A stretch of 64,000 nucleotides of DNA from Cryptomeria japonica (Eukaryota > Streptophyta > Pinopsida > Cupressales > Cupressaceae): NCBI RefSeq assembly GCF_030272615.1, contig NC_081414.1, positions 342,088,717-342,152,716 of the forward strand, read 5' to 3'. How positions within the stretch are numbered: position 1 is the first letter of the stretch; the number at the start of each line of letters is the position of its first letter. The translations under genes were made by a program, and so were the position numbers. This document shows, piece by piece, positions 45,022 to 55,272 of the stretch. The notes beneath the pieces were generated by a model. The model did not search any database and was not told the DNA's origin. It worked only from the letters and a program-made list of their open reading frames with translations.

Positions 45022-46939
45022 AGTCAGAAGTTTGATATGTTTAGTCTCTGACTATCGAACCTGCATAAAACATGTTAGTAGTTTCATTTATTGTCTTTGT
45101 CATGCATATGCTAAGGTTCTGCACATAGAATCAGTACCAAATAACCAAAAAAACTAGAAACAGAATGCAAAAGAAAACAATTTGTAAGTGAAAAACACTG
45201 TCTTTTACCTCTGTTTCTAACCCTACACAGGCACAGAAGTCTTGACACAAGCATAGAATGTCTTTGACATAGGCGCAGAATGTATAACATAGGCACAGAT
45301 TGTCTCACACAGGCGCAGAAGTCCCCAGAAAGCCCTGCATTACCCTGTTTCTTGGGTTTTTAACATGCAAATCAACTTAAAGGCACTCAAAAGCATGGTT
45401 AAGTGGCTAGTTCACGTCGGGTTCACCAATTAATGTAGCTAGGAAATTGGAAATCATCACAAGCAATTCAACATTCTAATCTAGCTCAATCACGAAAGCA
45501 CAAATGCAATGATCAATCCTAATTACATCCAATAAAGACATGAAAGCAAAACATTCAAGATTAAAAGCTAAGCAAACCAGATGTAGATCTGAATGTCTCC
45601 TTCATGCAGCTCCATTGTCCTTCTTTCTTCTCCAAATAGCGTTTGTTTGTGGATCTCAGCTTCAAGTGCATAAACCTAATGTGAAAGCAAGATTGACATT
45701 GGCACAAGAATACTCAAAGTGTGATTGATTTGACAAAGTAATTCAAACAAGTGATTATTAGCCGAGATTGAAGAAATTCATCCAATTTATAGACAAATTG
45801 GAGAAATGATCAAATTAGCATGATTCAATTCAAATGGAAATTGTAAATCAAAAATGTCAATTATGACGAATTTATGACAAATTATGCACTTTCTATGCAA
45901 AATTGATTGATTGATAATTATGACAAATTATGACAAGTTTCTATGTCAAAAATTGATTGATTGTCAAATTGAAATGTCATTCCCATGAAATTAGGAGAGA
46001 AATAGGAGGAAATTGAATTAGAAATTAGAAAAATTAGAAAATTAGAAAAAGAGGAAAAATTAGGAATTAAGAAATTGATGAAAATTAGGAAATTAGGAAT
46101 TAAGAGAAATTAGGTGAATTAATTAATAATTTGTCATTTATTAATTAATTCACAAAAAGAGGAATAATTAGCCAATTAAATGAACATTTAATTGCGATGA
46201 GAAGACTTAGGATAAATAAATAATTTATTAATCCTAAAGGGAGGAATGACAAACAAGGTTAAATGATTAAATCACGAAACCCTAGAAGATGAATTAGCAA
46301 TGCAAGGATGACAATTAGGTCTTGATGAAAGATAATTGACTCGATCATAATTCTGATTAACAAAGGACCAATGTGATAAATGATTTGATTGATAAATGCA
46401 CCAATTGACGAGGAACAATGACTAATTGATCCAAATTGACATAATTGAGACAGACAACGATCGATGGCAAATGAATCACAAAATGACAAAATTGACAAGA
46501 GGACAAGGATCGATGACAAAATAGATTGCAAGATGACAAGATTGAAAATGACCACGATCGATAACAAATCAATCACAAAATGACAAATTGATCAAAAGAC
46601 AAGAATCAGTGACAAATCGATCGCATGATGACAAGATTGATAAGAGGACAAAACCCTAATTAGGATTGACGATGTCCAAAATGATGACAAATGAGCACGT
46701 ACATTGATGCGACAGGATAAGATTGATCAAAATCATGATTGGAGAGTGTTGTCGACAAGACCAAATTTGAGAGTGAGATGAATGAAGAATGTAGAAGAAT
46801 GACTCGATGCTCGCAAATGATAAAAACCAAATGTGTGACATAGGAGAAATGTTAATGCGACGCAAAAACCCTAAAATAAGGCAATGCGCAAATGTTAAAG
46901 TATGATTCCGCAAGCGTTGACCATTTTTAGGTGTCTACA
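45022..46939 (-). repeat. 5' LTR of element D
   Basis: 1918 bp, matching 33583-35578. It has lost one unit of about 59 bp of the ATTATGACAAATT repeat (near 45965) and about 20 bp of the GCAGAA minisatellite (near 45230). It ends at TGTCTACA (plus strand), after which the LTR of B resumes. Confidence 0.88.
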
Positions 46940-47102
46940 CTACCTTTCACTGCCGATGCCTGTGATCTGAGTGCCGATGTAGAGTCTGATCTTGCTAGTG
47001 GCGGTGGAATGCCTTGTTGGTGTCATAGGATTGTAAGTTTGCCATCAATGACAAAACCTTCAATCACCTACAATGTCTCATTGGAGTGTGCATATGCCAA
47101 CA
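46940..47102 (-). repeat. 5' LTR of element B, second part
   Basis: It resumes at CTACCTTTCACTG, matching 23392 on in the 3' LTR, and ends CCAACA followed by the AAAAC duplication. It carries an 18-bp segment (TTGGAGTGTGCATATG region) absent from the other LTR. Confidence 0.85.
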
Positions 47103-47147
47103 AAAACATCAATGCAACACATAATCAATTCCTCCATATTGCTAACA
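47103..47147 (-). repeat. 5' LTR of element A, terminal 45 bp
   Basis: It matches the last part of the 3' LTR of A (about 17165-17209), including ACACATAATCAATTCCTCC and a final GCTAACA (GCCAACA in the other copy). TACCA follows as the second target duplication of A. Confidence 0.85.
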
Positions 47148-47152
47148 TACCA

Positions 47153-48282
47153 TTGGTTCTATGCTTGAATGTCATATGTATTAAGCTAATTAGCAAATAA
47201 GAATGAATCACCAATTCTCAACTAATTAACAAACATCAAACATAATCAATGAAAATCAATACAAAATGGGAAATAAATTCAAATAAAGACTCCCTCATCC
47301 TGCATCTTTCCTTCCATTTTTCTTCTCCAATTTGTGTGGTTGTTGGCTCTCGGGTATTGCACCAATTTACTGCATACAAATTTTTGAAGACTGTGATTCT
47401 AAATTGAAAATGAGAAAAGAGGTTGAATTTATAGATTTTCAATATAGAAGGGGTGAGAATTTGAACTCAAGTGTTGATTGATAGACAACTAATTTATATT
47501 GATTAGTTAACTCATTTTGATTGATCTGTTAACATGGTTGATTGATCAGAAGACTGAATATATTAACCAGTAGACTAAAAAGACTAGCTAGTTGACTGAG
47601 TTGATGAATTAGGTGTCTGAATTGATGGATTAGAAGACTCAATAGATTGAGGAGTCAAAAAAAGGTGATTGAGAAATAAAAAGGATGATTGAAGAGTTAA
47701 TTGAGTTAACTGATCAAACAACTGATTTGATCAATCAGTTCTGATTTTAGCATGTGTTGTAGGAATTTGAAATTGAATTTGATTTTCATTTTCAATTTGG
47801 ATTTGAATTTGGTCATTCAAATACTGAAATGCACATGAAATTAATTGAAATTCATATTTGGGGAAAATGTGAATTTGAAAATGTGAAATTAGATGAAATT
47901 AGGTGAAAATAGAATTTGGGAGAAAATGAAATGAAATTAGTTGGAATTAAGTGGAATTATAATTTGGGGAATTGGAGGAATAAATTGATTAATTTAAATA
48001 ATTTAGAATAAATTATTAAACATAGGAAATTGAATTAATTAAATAATAAATATTATTTAACTAAGGAAAATGTCACAATTAATTAAATAATTAATATTTA
48101 ATAAATAAATGAGAAGGGTTTGATTGATTAAAGTGATGAAATGATAGAAATTCAAATAATTAGTAATGGTGAAGGGTGATGATTAGAAGAAATAATTAAT
48201 TTAATCAAATAATTAAAGAGTTACTTAATTAAATAGATGAATAATTAGTGTAGAATTGATGAGACATTTTTAGGTGTCTACA
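47153..48282 (-). repeat. Distal part of the 5' LTR of element E
   Basis: It continues the sequence broken at 16121 (CATCGGGTTCACCA joins TTGGTTCTATGC). It contains an ACTGAT/TTGATTGATC-rich patch at about 47470-47750 and AAATTAATTAAATAAT-rich DNA, and ends with TAGGTGTCTACA, the same terminus as element D. No gene is seen. Confidence 0.65.
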
Positions 48283-48284
48283 CA

Positions 48285-48315
<31 letters not shown>

Positions 48316-48470
48316 GTATATATATGCATATACATACACACACACACAAACATATGTATATATGTATATATATGTATACATATACATGTATGTATATGTA
48401 TATATACATGTATGTATATATATAGATATATATACATACACATACATAGACACACACACACACACATGGG
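48283..48470. repeat. CATA/TATG microsatellite
   Basis: (CATA)n, then mixed TATATGTA and CACACA runs, directly abutting the end of element E. Long open frames on both strands here are by-products of the simple repeat. Confidence 0.92.
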
Positions 48471-49485
48471 TAAGTGCACAAAGATGGTGTCCAAAAAGGG
48501 GTATAAGTAGACACTTTTTTTTTGAAATCCAGTAAACATGAACTTGGAGGAGAAATTTGAGAGTCATCCACTCAAGATATGAAGATACTCAAAGAACAAA
48601 GATTGTAGTACTTTGAATCTAGTTTCTAAAATACTATTTTTTTTCAAAATTGGATAAGATTAAGGGGGTCAAATCCTTCATGCACGAAAACCAAACCTTG
48701 ATTTTTTCTTAAAAAAAACACAGTGTCTGACGTGCGCATTGAAAAAAATCATAGTTAGATTTATTATTTTCACAAATCCTTGAGCAAAAACATAGTTAAG
48801 AGTGAGCGCTAGAAGTTGTGTATTTTTTTATAATTTTTTATTGATTCTTTTTTTTTAATGATTTTTTCAATCAAGCACATCCTGAAAATCAGGTACCTGC
48901 TCGTGGGCGAAACATAACTTGAACCAAAACAATTGAAAATGATTTTTTTTTTTTAAATTGTAAAGAGTAAAGTGCACTACAATAATATATAAAGTTTTTT
49001 AAATTTGAATAAGTATATAAAAAGTTATTAAAAAAATGGTACACATATGTCTCTGAGAACTATGGAGACACTGGTAAAAAAAATCAATAATAATATGTTA
49101 TTGTTGTTCAAATTTACAAAAAAATATATGGTTAGAAACCTTAGAAGATGGGTGAAAATATGGTGTCAATTTTAGAAATACCTAATTGATGAAGTGTAAA
49201 CCTGATGATGACAAAGTCGAGAAACCAAGTTGATAAAACAAAACACATCAAAAAGGAGGGAAATGGAGGGAAATCAAACTTCAAACCCACAACTTTTTCA
49301 TCCAAGCCTATTCACAAGCCTAAACATTCAAAAGCGCATATGGGACTTCTTTTGTATAAAGACTGCATACGGGTTTTTTTTATAGAACCGCGTATGGGGT
49401 GTTTTTTCAATAAGAAGTGCATACACAGTTTTAAAGCTAAAATAGTGCATACACTATTCTTCCTATGATACTCCATCATAAAAAT
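48471..49485. other. AT-rich DNA with no supported feature
   Basis: It contains long T runs (48508, 48850, 48945). A few short open frames have no recognisable content. Confidence 0.5.
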
Positions 49486-49795
49486 ATTAATGTGTGTGTG
49501 TGCATACATATATGTATAGTATGTAGATATTATATGTATATAATATGTGTATATATACACACACACATGTATGCAATATGTATGTATATGTATATAATAT
49601 GTGTATGACGTATGTATACATATATGTATGTTTATAATATATACATGTATAATATATATAATGTGTATGTGTGTATTGTCTTTTGATAAATTATGTGTAT
49701 TATATGTATATGTGTATGCACATTTACATATATATTGATATACATTGTCTTTTGATATTGTATTGTACATTGTATTCCTCTCTCTCTCTCTCTCA
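49486..49795. repeat. TG/TA microsatellite followed by (CT)n
   Basis: GTGTGTGTG, ATATGTATATAATATG and related words to about 49680, a mixed AT stretch, then (TC) units at about 49777-49795 that lead into the satellite. Confidence 0.88.
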
Positions 49796-51740
49796 GGACC
49801 CCACATGACACCTAATGAAATCATGTAAGGTCCCTTAGCACACATATGACCCCTTAAGACCATATGATGTCCTAAGGGGTGAGATGATTTCCTAAGTGGT
49901 CATGTGATGTTCTAACACGTGCAGAGCCATTATGACCCTACATGACCCCCAATGATTCCATATGACCTCTTTGGACCATGTATAATATCTCAAGGGGTCA
50001 AATGGTGTCTTAAGGGGTCATATGGTGTTAGAAAACATGTGTGGCTCAATTAGGACCCTACGTGACCCCTAACGACATCATGTGACTTCTCTTTCTCTCC
50101 CCCCATCTCTCTCCCTCCCATTTTTATCCCTCACCCTCCCTCCCTTCCTCCCTCCCTTCCACCCCGATCTCTCTCTCTCTCTCTCTCTCCCCTTCCCTCC
50201 TTCCCTCCCTCTCCCTTAGGACCCCACATAACACCACATGACCCTTTAGGATCATATCATATCTTAAGGGGTCATATGGTGTACTGAGGTGGCAAGAAGA
50301 ACCATTATTAAAATATAAAAAGTAGTGCCAATACTGCTTACAAAATTTGATACTAAGACACCATATGACCCTATAGAACACCATACGACCCATAACGACA
50401 CCATATGGTGTTGTAAGGGGTCATATGGTGTCTTAAGGGGTCGTAGGACTTAAGATGACCCCTAAAGACACATTACATGACCCATAATGACACCTAAGGG
50501 GTCATGTGGTGTCTTAAGGGGTCATAGGACACTGTAAGAACATGATACGATCTCTAACGACACCTAAGGGATCATATGGTATCCTAAGCGGTCATACGAC
50601 ACAATATGGCCCCTTAGAATACAATATAACTCATAATGACACCTTAGGGGTCATATGGTGTCCTAAGGTGACATAGGATACCACATGACCCCTTAGGACA
50701 TGATATTACCTCTAATGACACCTAAGGGGTCATATGGTATCCTAAGGGGTCATACGACACAATATGATGGCTTAGAATACAATATGGCCCATAACAACAC
50801 CTAAGGGGTCACAAGATACCACATAACTCCTTAGGACATGAGATAACCTCTAACGACACCTAAGGGGTCATATGGTATCCAAAGGGGTCATACGACACAA
50901 TATGACCCCTTAGAATACAATATAACCTATAACAACACCTAAAGGGTCATATGGTGTCCTAAGGGGCCACAGGATACCACATGACCCCTTAGGACATGAT
51001 ATGACCTCTAATGAAACCTAAGGGGTCATATGGTATCCTAAGGGATCATATGACACAATATGACCCCTTAGAATACAATATGACCCATAACAACACCTAA
51101 GGGGTCACAGGATACTGCATGACCCCTTAGAACATGATATGACCTCTAACAACACCTAAGGGGTCATACAACACAATATGACCCTTTAGAATATAATATG
51201 TCCCATAACAACACCTAAGGGGTCATATGGTGTCCTAAGGGATCACAAGATACCACATGACTGCTTACAACATGATATGACCTCTAACAATACCTAAGGG
51301 GTCACACGACACAATATGACCCATATCGACACCTAAGGGGTCATATGGTGTCATAAGGGGTCATAGGCTACCACATGACCCCTTAGGAAATGATATGACC
51401 TCTAACAACACCTAAGAGATCATTTGGTATCCTAAGGGGTCATAGGACACAATATGACCCATAACGATACCTAAGGAGTCATATGGTGTCCTAAGGGATC
51501 ACATGATACCACATGGCCCCTTATGACACAATATGACCTCTAACAACACCTAAGGGGTCATACGACACAATATGACCCCTTAGAATACAATATGACCCAT
51601 AACAACACCTAAGGGGTCATATGGTGTCCTAAAGGGTCATAGGATACCACATGACCCCTAAGAACAACATATGTCCCATAACAACACCTTATGGTCTTGT
51701 AAGGGGTCATATGGTGTCCTAAGGGGTCATAGGACACAAT
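49796..51740. repeat. Satellite of alternating inverted 20-bp units (GGGGTCATATGGTGTCCTAA family)
   Basis: The block is built from CCTAAGGGGTCATATGGTGT and its approximate reverse complement (ACACAATATGACCCCTTAG), so each longer period contains internal palindromes. The marker word CCTCTAA (one copy TCTCTAA) occurs at 50551, 50709, 50847, 51005, 51143, 51281, 51399 and 51537, giving spacings 158, 138, 158, 138, 138, 118 and 138: a 138-bp period that gains or loses exactly 20 bp. A pyrimidine tract (50085-50215) interrupts the early part. No coding is supported. Confidence 0.9.
50085..50215. repeat. Polypyrimidine tract inside the satellite
   Basis: CTCTCTCTCC and CCTCCCTTCC runs about 130 bp long, purine-rich on the minus strand. 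Confidence 0.9.
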
Positions 51741-51744
51741 ATTA

Positions 51745-52430
51745 TCATCATGCTCTCCCTTTATCTCCCTTACTTTCCCATCCCCCCTCTCCCTCTCTCT
51801 CTGTTTTCCATCCTCTCCCCCTCCCCCCCTCTGTCTCCCATTTCCATCCTCTCTCTACCCCCCTCTCTCTTTCCCCCTCTCTCTTTCCCTCCCTCTCCCT
51901 CTCCCTCCCTCTCATTTCCATCCTCTCTCCCCCTCTCCCTTTCTCCCCCTCTTTCCCTCTCTCCCCCTCTCCCTCTCTCTCCCTCCCCCTCTCCCTCTCC
52001 ATCCCTCCCTCTATCTCCCTTTTCCATCCTCCCTCTTCCTCCTCTCTCTTTCCCCCTCTCTATTTCCCTCCCTCTCCCTCTCCCTCTCCCTCTCCCTCCC
52101 CCCCTTTTCCATCCTCTCTTCCCCTCTCTATCTCTCCCCCTATCTCCCTCTCTCCCCCTCTCCCTCACTCTCTCTCCCCCTCTCGCCCTCTCCCTCCCGC
52201 TCCCTCCCCCTCTCCCTCTCACTCTCCCTCCCTCTCCTTCCCTCCCTTTGTCTCCCTTTTCCATCTTCTCTCTGCCCCCCTCTCCCTCTCCCTCCCTCCC
52301 TTTTCCATCCTCTCTCCCTCTCTCTATCTCTCACACTCTCCCCCTCTCTCCCTCTCCCTCCCTCCCTCTCCCCCTCTTCCTCCCTCCCTCTCCTTCCCTC
52401 TCCCTCTCCCTCCCTCCCTCTCCTTCACAT
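51745..52430. repeat. Near-pure polypyrimidine tract of about 0.7 kb
   Basis: The plus strand is almost only C and T, with a recurring TTTTCCATCCTCTCTC word (near 51800, 51840, 51912, 52020, 52100, 52255 and 52300) that supplies nearly all the A residues. Long Ser/Pro/Leu frames (plus) and Arg/Glu/Gly frames (minus) here are artefacts of composition. Such mirror-rich tracts can form triplex (H-) DNA. Confidence 0.93.
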
Positions 52431-52910
52431 TTTATTTACTACAAGAAGTGCATAAAGGGTTTTACTGAGTTAAAAGAACATACGAGGTGCTAGGAATATT
52501 AATGTTGGCCTACTAAGCATTTTAAGGGCTAAGAGTGCGTATGTGGTAACTAAAAATACCATGTACGTGGCTTTAGAACATACTTTTAGTTGCCCAATAG
52601 CCTCAATGACCTCAAAAGAAGTTTTTGAGGTCGTTGAAGGCACCACTGCAGCTATTATTGCACTTTTGTGACTGTTTTATATGTTGAAGTAAGTGAATTT
52701 TTTGTTTTGCATGATTTGAAATGATTGAATTATTGTTCTTATTAGTTTGGTCAATGTTATTGTGATTGTTTAATAGTTTTGATTCAAAAAAATAATGATA
52801 ATGCTCAATTTTATGGTTATTTGATTGTTTAAGAATGCATGTTTACATATACATGTAAAATGATTCTATTTAGGACAACCGGTATTAATGATGGGAAAGA
52901 AAAAATGAGG
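52431..52910. other. No supported feature; possible 5' region of the transposase-like gene
   Basis: AT-rich sequence between the pyrimidine tract and the first open frame of the transposase-like gene. A TTTATATG near 52676 is a weak TATA candidate. Nothing else is seen. Confidence 0.4.
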
Positions 52911-54206
52911 AACGATGGAACAACAAGAGGCTGAAAAGGAAATACAAAGGCAACATATGAAGAAATTATGTGACATAAGAAAAATGGGACAAGAAGGTAC
53001 ATCATCCTCAACATATCAATTTGATTTACCAAATGAACATAATGCATCTAATGCGATTGAAGAAGAGACATTTGATTTACTGTATGAACCTAATGCAATT
53101 GAAGAAGAGACCACATTGAATAATAAATTAAATGATGAACATACAATGACTCTATTTGATGAATTGAATGTACTCAATGCACACAATGCATCGATGTTAA
53201 CACCTCCTAGAATCATTCGTAGGAAACCAAAGTATCTAATTGACATTGATGAGAATATTTTGAAGCCAATGCATGATAAAATGAATGAATGAAGTTGTAG
53301 GAGAATAATTAAAAGAATATGGAAAAACTATTTTGAAAACTTAAATCAAACTACAAGATGCCAATTAATTGTTGAAATGATTAAAAATTTAAATTTTAGA
53401 GAGACAATGAGAATTCTAGGCCTAAGATCATTCGAAAGTAATAGCGAAAGAACTATTGTGAGAAATATATTTGATGCATATCAAGCTATTGGTTCAAAAT
53501 CACATACTAAATATTCTAATATTACTTGACGTGTGATTACATCAACCATAATGAGCAAGAAAATAAAAAAATTGTTTGATAAGAAAAACAAGTAAGTCAT
53601 TAAACATTAGTAGAGCAACATTACGTAAAGCATTAGAGAGGCGGGATAAAATAGAGGATCCTAACAATAATTCTCTTTGGGTGTTCTTGGGTAGACTACC
53701 ACACAAAGAAAAGGTTGTTGATGCACTAAGAACATTAATTGATTTTTTTTGGCATGACAACACAAGGGTTTCGCCTAACCAAAGAGAAGTTTTTAGAAGG
53801 TGAATTGGATCTAGAAATCATGAGCCACATGCCAAACACTATTTGGATATGACTCAAACAAAATTTTATCAAAGATTCCTCAAATAAGAATTAGTCAAAG
53901 ATTTTTTGAAATGGGAAAACCTTTTTATGTTAAGATTAATCATGTATGCACCACGTGTTGTTGTAGGATGCATATTGAATTTTCCATGCAATAAGATATT
54001 TATCATCATATATGTTATAATTTGTACACTAACGATGTTTTGTAGGAATGCAATATAAAACCACCTTCTAAGTCACCAAGATAATTTATTTCAAGTGTGA
54101 TATGTAAAAGAGATGATGGTTGCATTTATTATAAGGTGATGTGTTCGAAAGGTTCTTGTACTACATGTGGTGGTTTGCAACATTTGCCAAGATGTCTACA
54201 TTTGGA

Positions 54207-54211
54207 TAGCA
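54207..54211. repeat. Target-site duplication of the solo LTR (left)
   Basis: TAGCA, repeated at 55273-55277. Removing one copy and the LTR restores the gene's reading frame. Confidence 0.9.
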
Positions 54212-55272
54212 TGTTGGTATTTTGGTATGGTTTTGTCATTGATGTCAACACCTACTAAAAATAAGCACTTTGGAGATCCAACAACATTCACCAGCAAGCA
54301 AGTAACTATTGCACAGTTACTGGTATATGGTTCACCGGCAAGATATAATGTTCATCGGTACCTAGAATAATATGAAAGACACTTGATAATGTCAAAGACA
54401 TCATGTGGACACTTTGTTTTGAAGAATTGATCATTGGCATATTCATATTTACATATTTGTTTTTACCGGCAAATAGGTCCAGGGTTATCTAGGGTTACAC
54501 CGATAGGTTTATCTTTTCCAGATCAGCATGGCACGATATGGAGATGATTTATTATTGATGTAAATACATTAAGCTGACATATTTAATCAGTTATTGCATC
54601 AGATATTATATTGTATGTAAAATATTTTTATTGTAATATCTTGTAGAGCCGACCTACTAAAATTGGTCTTAGGGTATGGTATAAATGTAAGATCTTATTT
54701 GTAAGATCAAGTGTGGAATGCAAAAAAGATTTGAGTGAAGGTATATGTGAGATTAAGCAGAGGTATACATGAAGACATCACTTGAAGGTGAAGCTAGGTT
54801 TTTGTAGAAACACATCAACATTACAACGGTACTGAATCCATCATATGAAGATGCTATTTTGTGCAGTACATTCTTATTAGATTTAACCATCCAACTGTAG
54901 TCAATGTGACTCCCATTTTGTGATTGAGCAGTGAGCTCTAGGTTGTTGGCCTTTCTGCATGTGTAGAGCCCATTTATGTACACTTACTATCTGCAGTAGT
55001 ATCATCTGATTGTGGGTAAGGTTTCCCACCGTGGTTTTTCCTCTTACAGGGTTTCCATGTACAAATATTGGTGTTATGTGTTGTGGACGACTTTATGTTT
55101 ATGTTTCATGCATTAATCCTTACGGGTATAATAATTTACTATTAACACTATCTATCGACATATTTAACTGGTTTACCGGTATTAAGTATCAAGTTGGTAA
55201 ATTAGTTTTTGGTTTGAATTTATTAGACAACTGATTCACACCCCCCCCCTCAGTTGTCTCCGGGGCCTAACA
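54212..55272 (+). mobile_element. Solo Copia LTR related to the LTRs of element G
   Basis: 1061 bp, TGTTGGTATTTTGG to GGGCCTAACA, with TSD TAGCA and no interior. It shares AGCCGACCTAC, TTGGTCTTAGG and CAGTGAGCTCTAGG words with the LTRs of G. It formed by recombination between two LTRs. TATAAATG near 54680 is the candidate TATA box. Confidence 0.9.

Larger units (their letters stand above)
33583..46939 (-). mobile_element. Element D: 13.4-kb Gypsy/LARD-like element without pol
   Basis: Two long direct repeats, 33583-35578 and 45022-46939, start TGTAGACACCTAAAAATGG on the minus strand and act as LTRs. A polypurine tract (plus strand TTTTGCCCCTCTTTGAGA, 35579-35596) adjoins the left copy, so the element reads on the minus strand. 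The interior (9.4 kb) has no protease, integrase, RT or RNase H. It has a 964-codon sense frame with one TAG (43467-40573) and an antisense PMD gene remnant (36398-38235). Probable duplication GTACC/CTACC. The LTR does not end in canonical CA. An antisense extra ORF near the 3' LTR recalls Tat-lineage Gypsy elements; membership is inference. Confidence 0.8.
22804..47102 (-). mobile_element. Element B: second pol-less LTR element of the F family, carrying C and D
   Basis: 3' LTR 22804-23536, interior 23537-33164 (interrupted by C), primer site 33151-33162, 5' LTR 33165-33582 continued at 46940-47102 (interrupted by D). The TSD AAAAC lies in the 5' LTR of A. It encodes ORF1 (33150-31959) and ORF2 (31653 to 23772, minus C), which match F in order and sequence. 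No pol domain belongs to it. Its own sequence, without C and D, is about 6.3 kb. Confidence 0.85.
16122..47147 (-). mobile_element. Element A: Copia LTR retrotransposon split by 24.3 kb of nested insertions
   Basis: A minus-strand Copia element whose own sequence is 16122-22803 plus 47103-47147, about 6.7 kb. 3' LTR 16122-17209, gag-pol 21716-17565, primer site 21763-21774, 5' LTR 21775-22803 continued at 47103-47147. The last 45 bp match the end of the 3' LTR (AACACATAATCAATTCCTCC) and were separated when element B inserted. Flanks CACCA/TACCA are the duplication. It is the most complete pol-bearing element here but has many stops. Confidence 0.85.
1..48282 (-). mobile_element. Element E: old Ty3/Gypsy-like LTR retrotransposon hosting the whole nest
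   Basis: E is read on the minus strand. Its 5' LTR starts at 48282, where the minus-strand sequence begins TGTAGACACCTAAAAATG, a typical Ty3-type LTR start. The LTR continues leftward in pieces (48282-47148, 16121-15775, 9089 to about 8480), is followed by a leader (about 8480-8150 and 3924-2960), and then by a decayed gag-pol (2160-1) that leaves the window on the left. Three younger elements interrupt it: G (3925-8149), F (9090-15774) and A (16122-47147). The leader near 8250 resembles the leader of element D near 44800 (both contain a GGCCCTCTAAAGG block), so E and D are related Gypsy families. The LTR/leader boundary near 8480 is approximate, and the 3' LTR is outside the window. Confidence 0.7.

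Noticed and set aside
48229-48571. Several open frames of 70-112 codons on both strands
   Set aside because: Tyr/Thr/His/Ile/Cys/Val repeats generated by the CATA/TATG microsatellite.
49312-49863. 183-codon minus-strand frame
   Set aside because: Mostly Tyr/Ile/His from the TA/TG microsatellite; no start context or domain.
49796-51740. CRISPR-like array (short repeats with spacers)
   Set aside because: Units alternate in orientation, spacers are themselves repeat derivatives, and the context is a eukaryotic genome.
51671-52493. Overlapping open frames of 265 and 247 codons on the plus strand (and 164 codons on the minus strand)
   Set aside because: They consist of Ser/Pro/Leu or Arg/Glu/Gly runs forced by the CT-rich tract; all frames are open there because C/T-only DNA cannot form stops.
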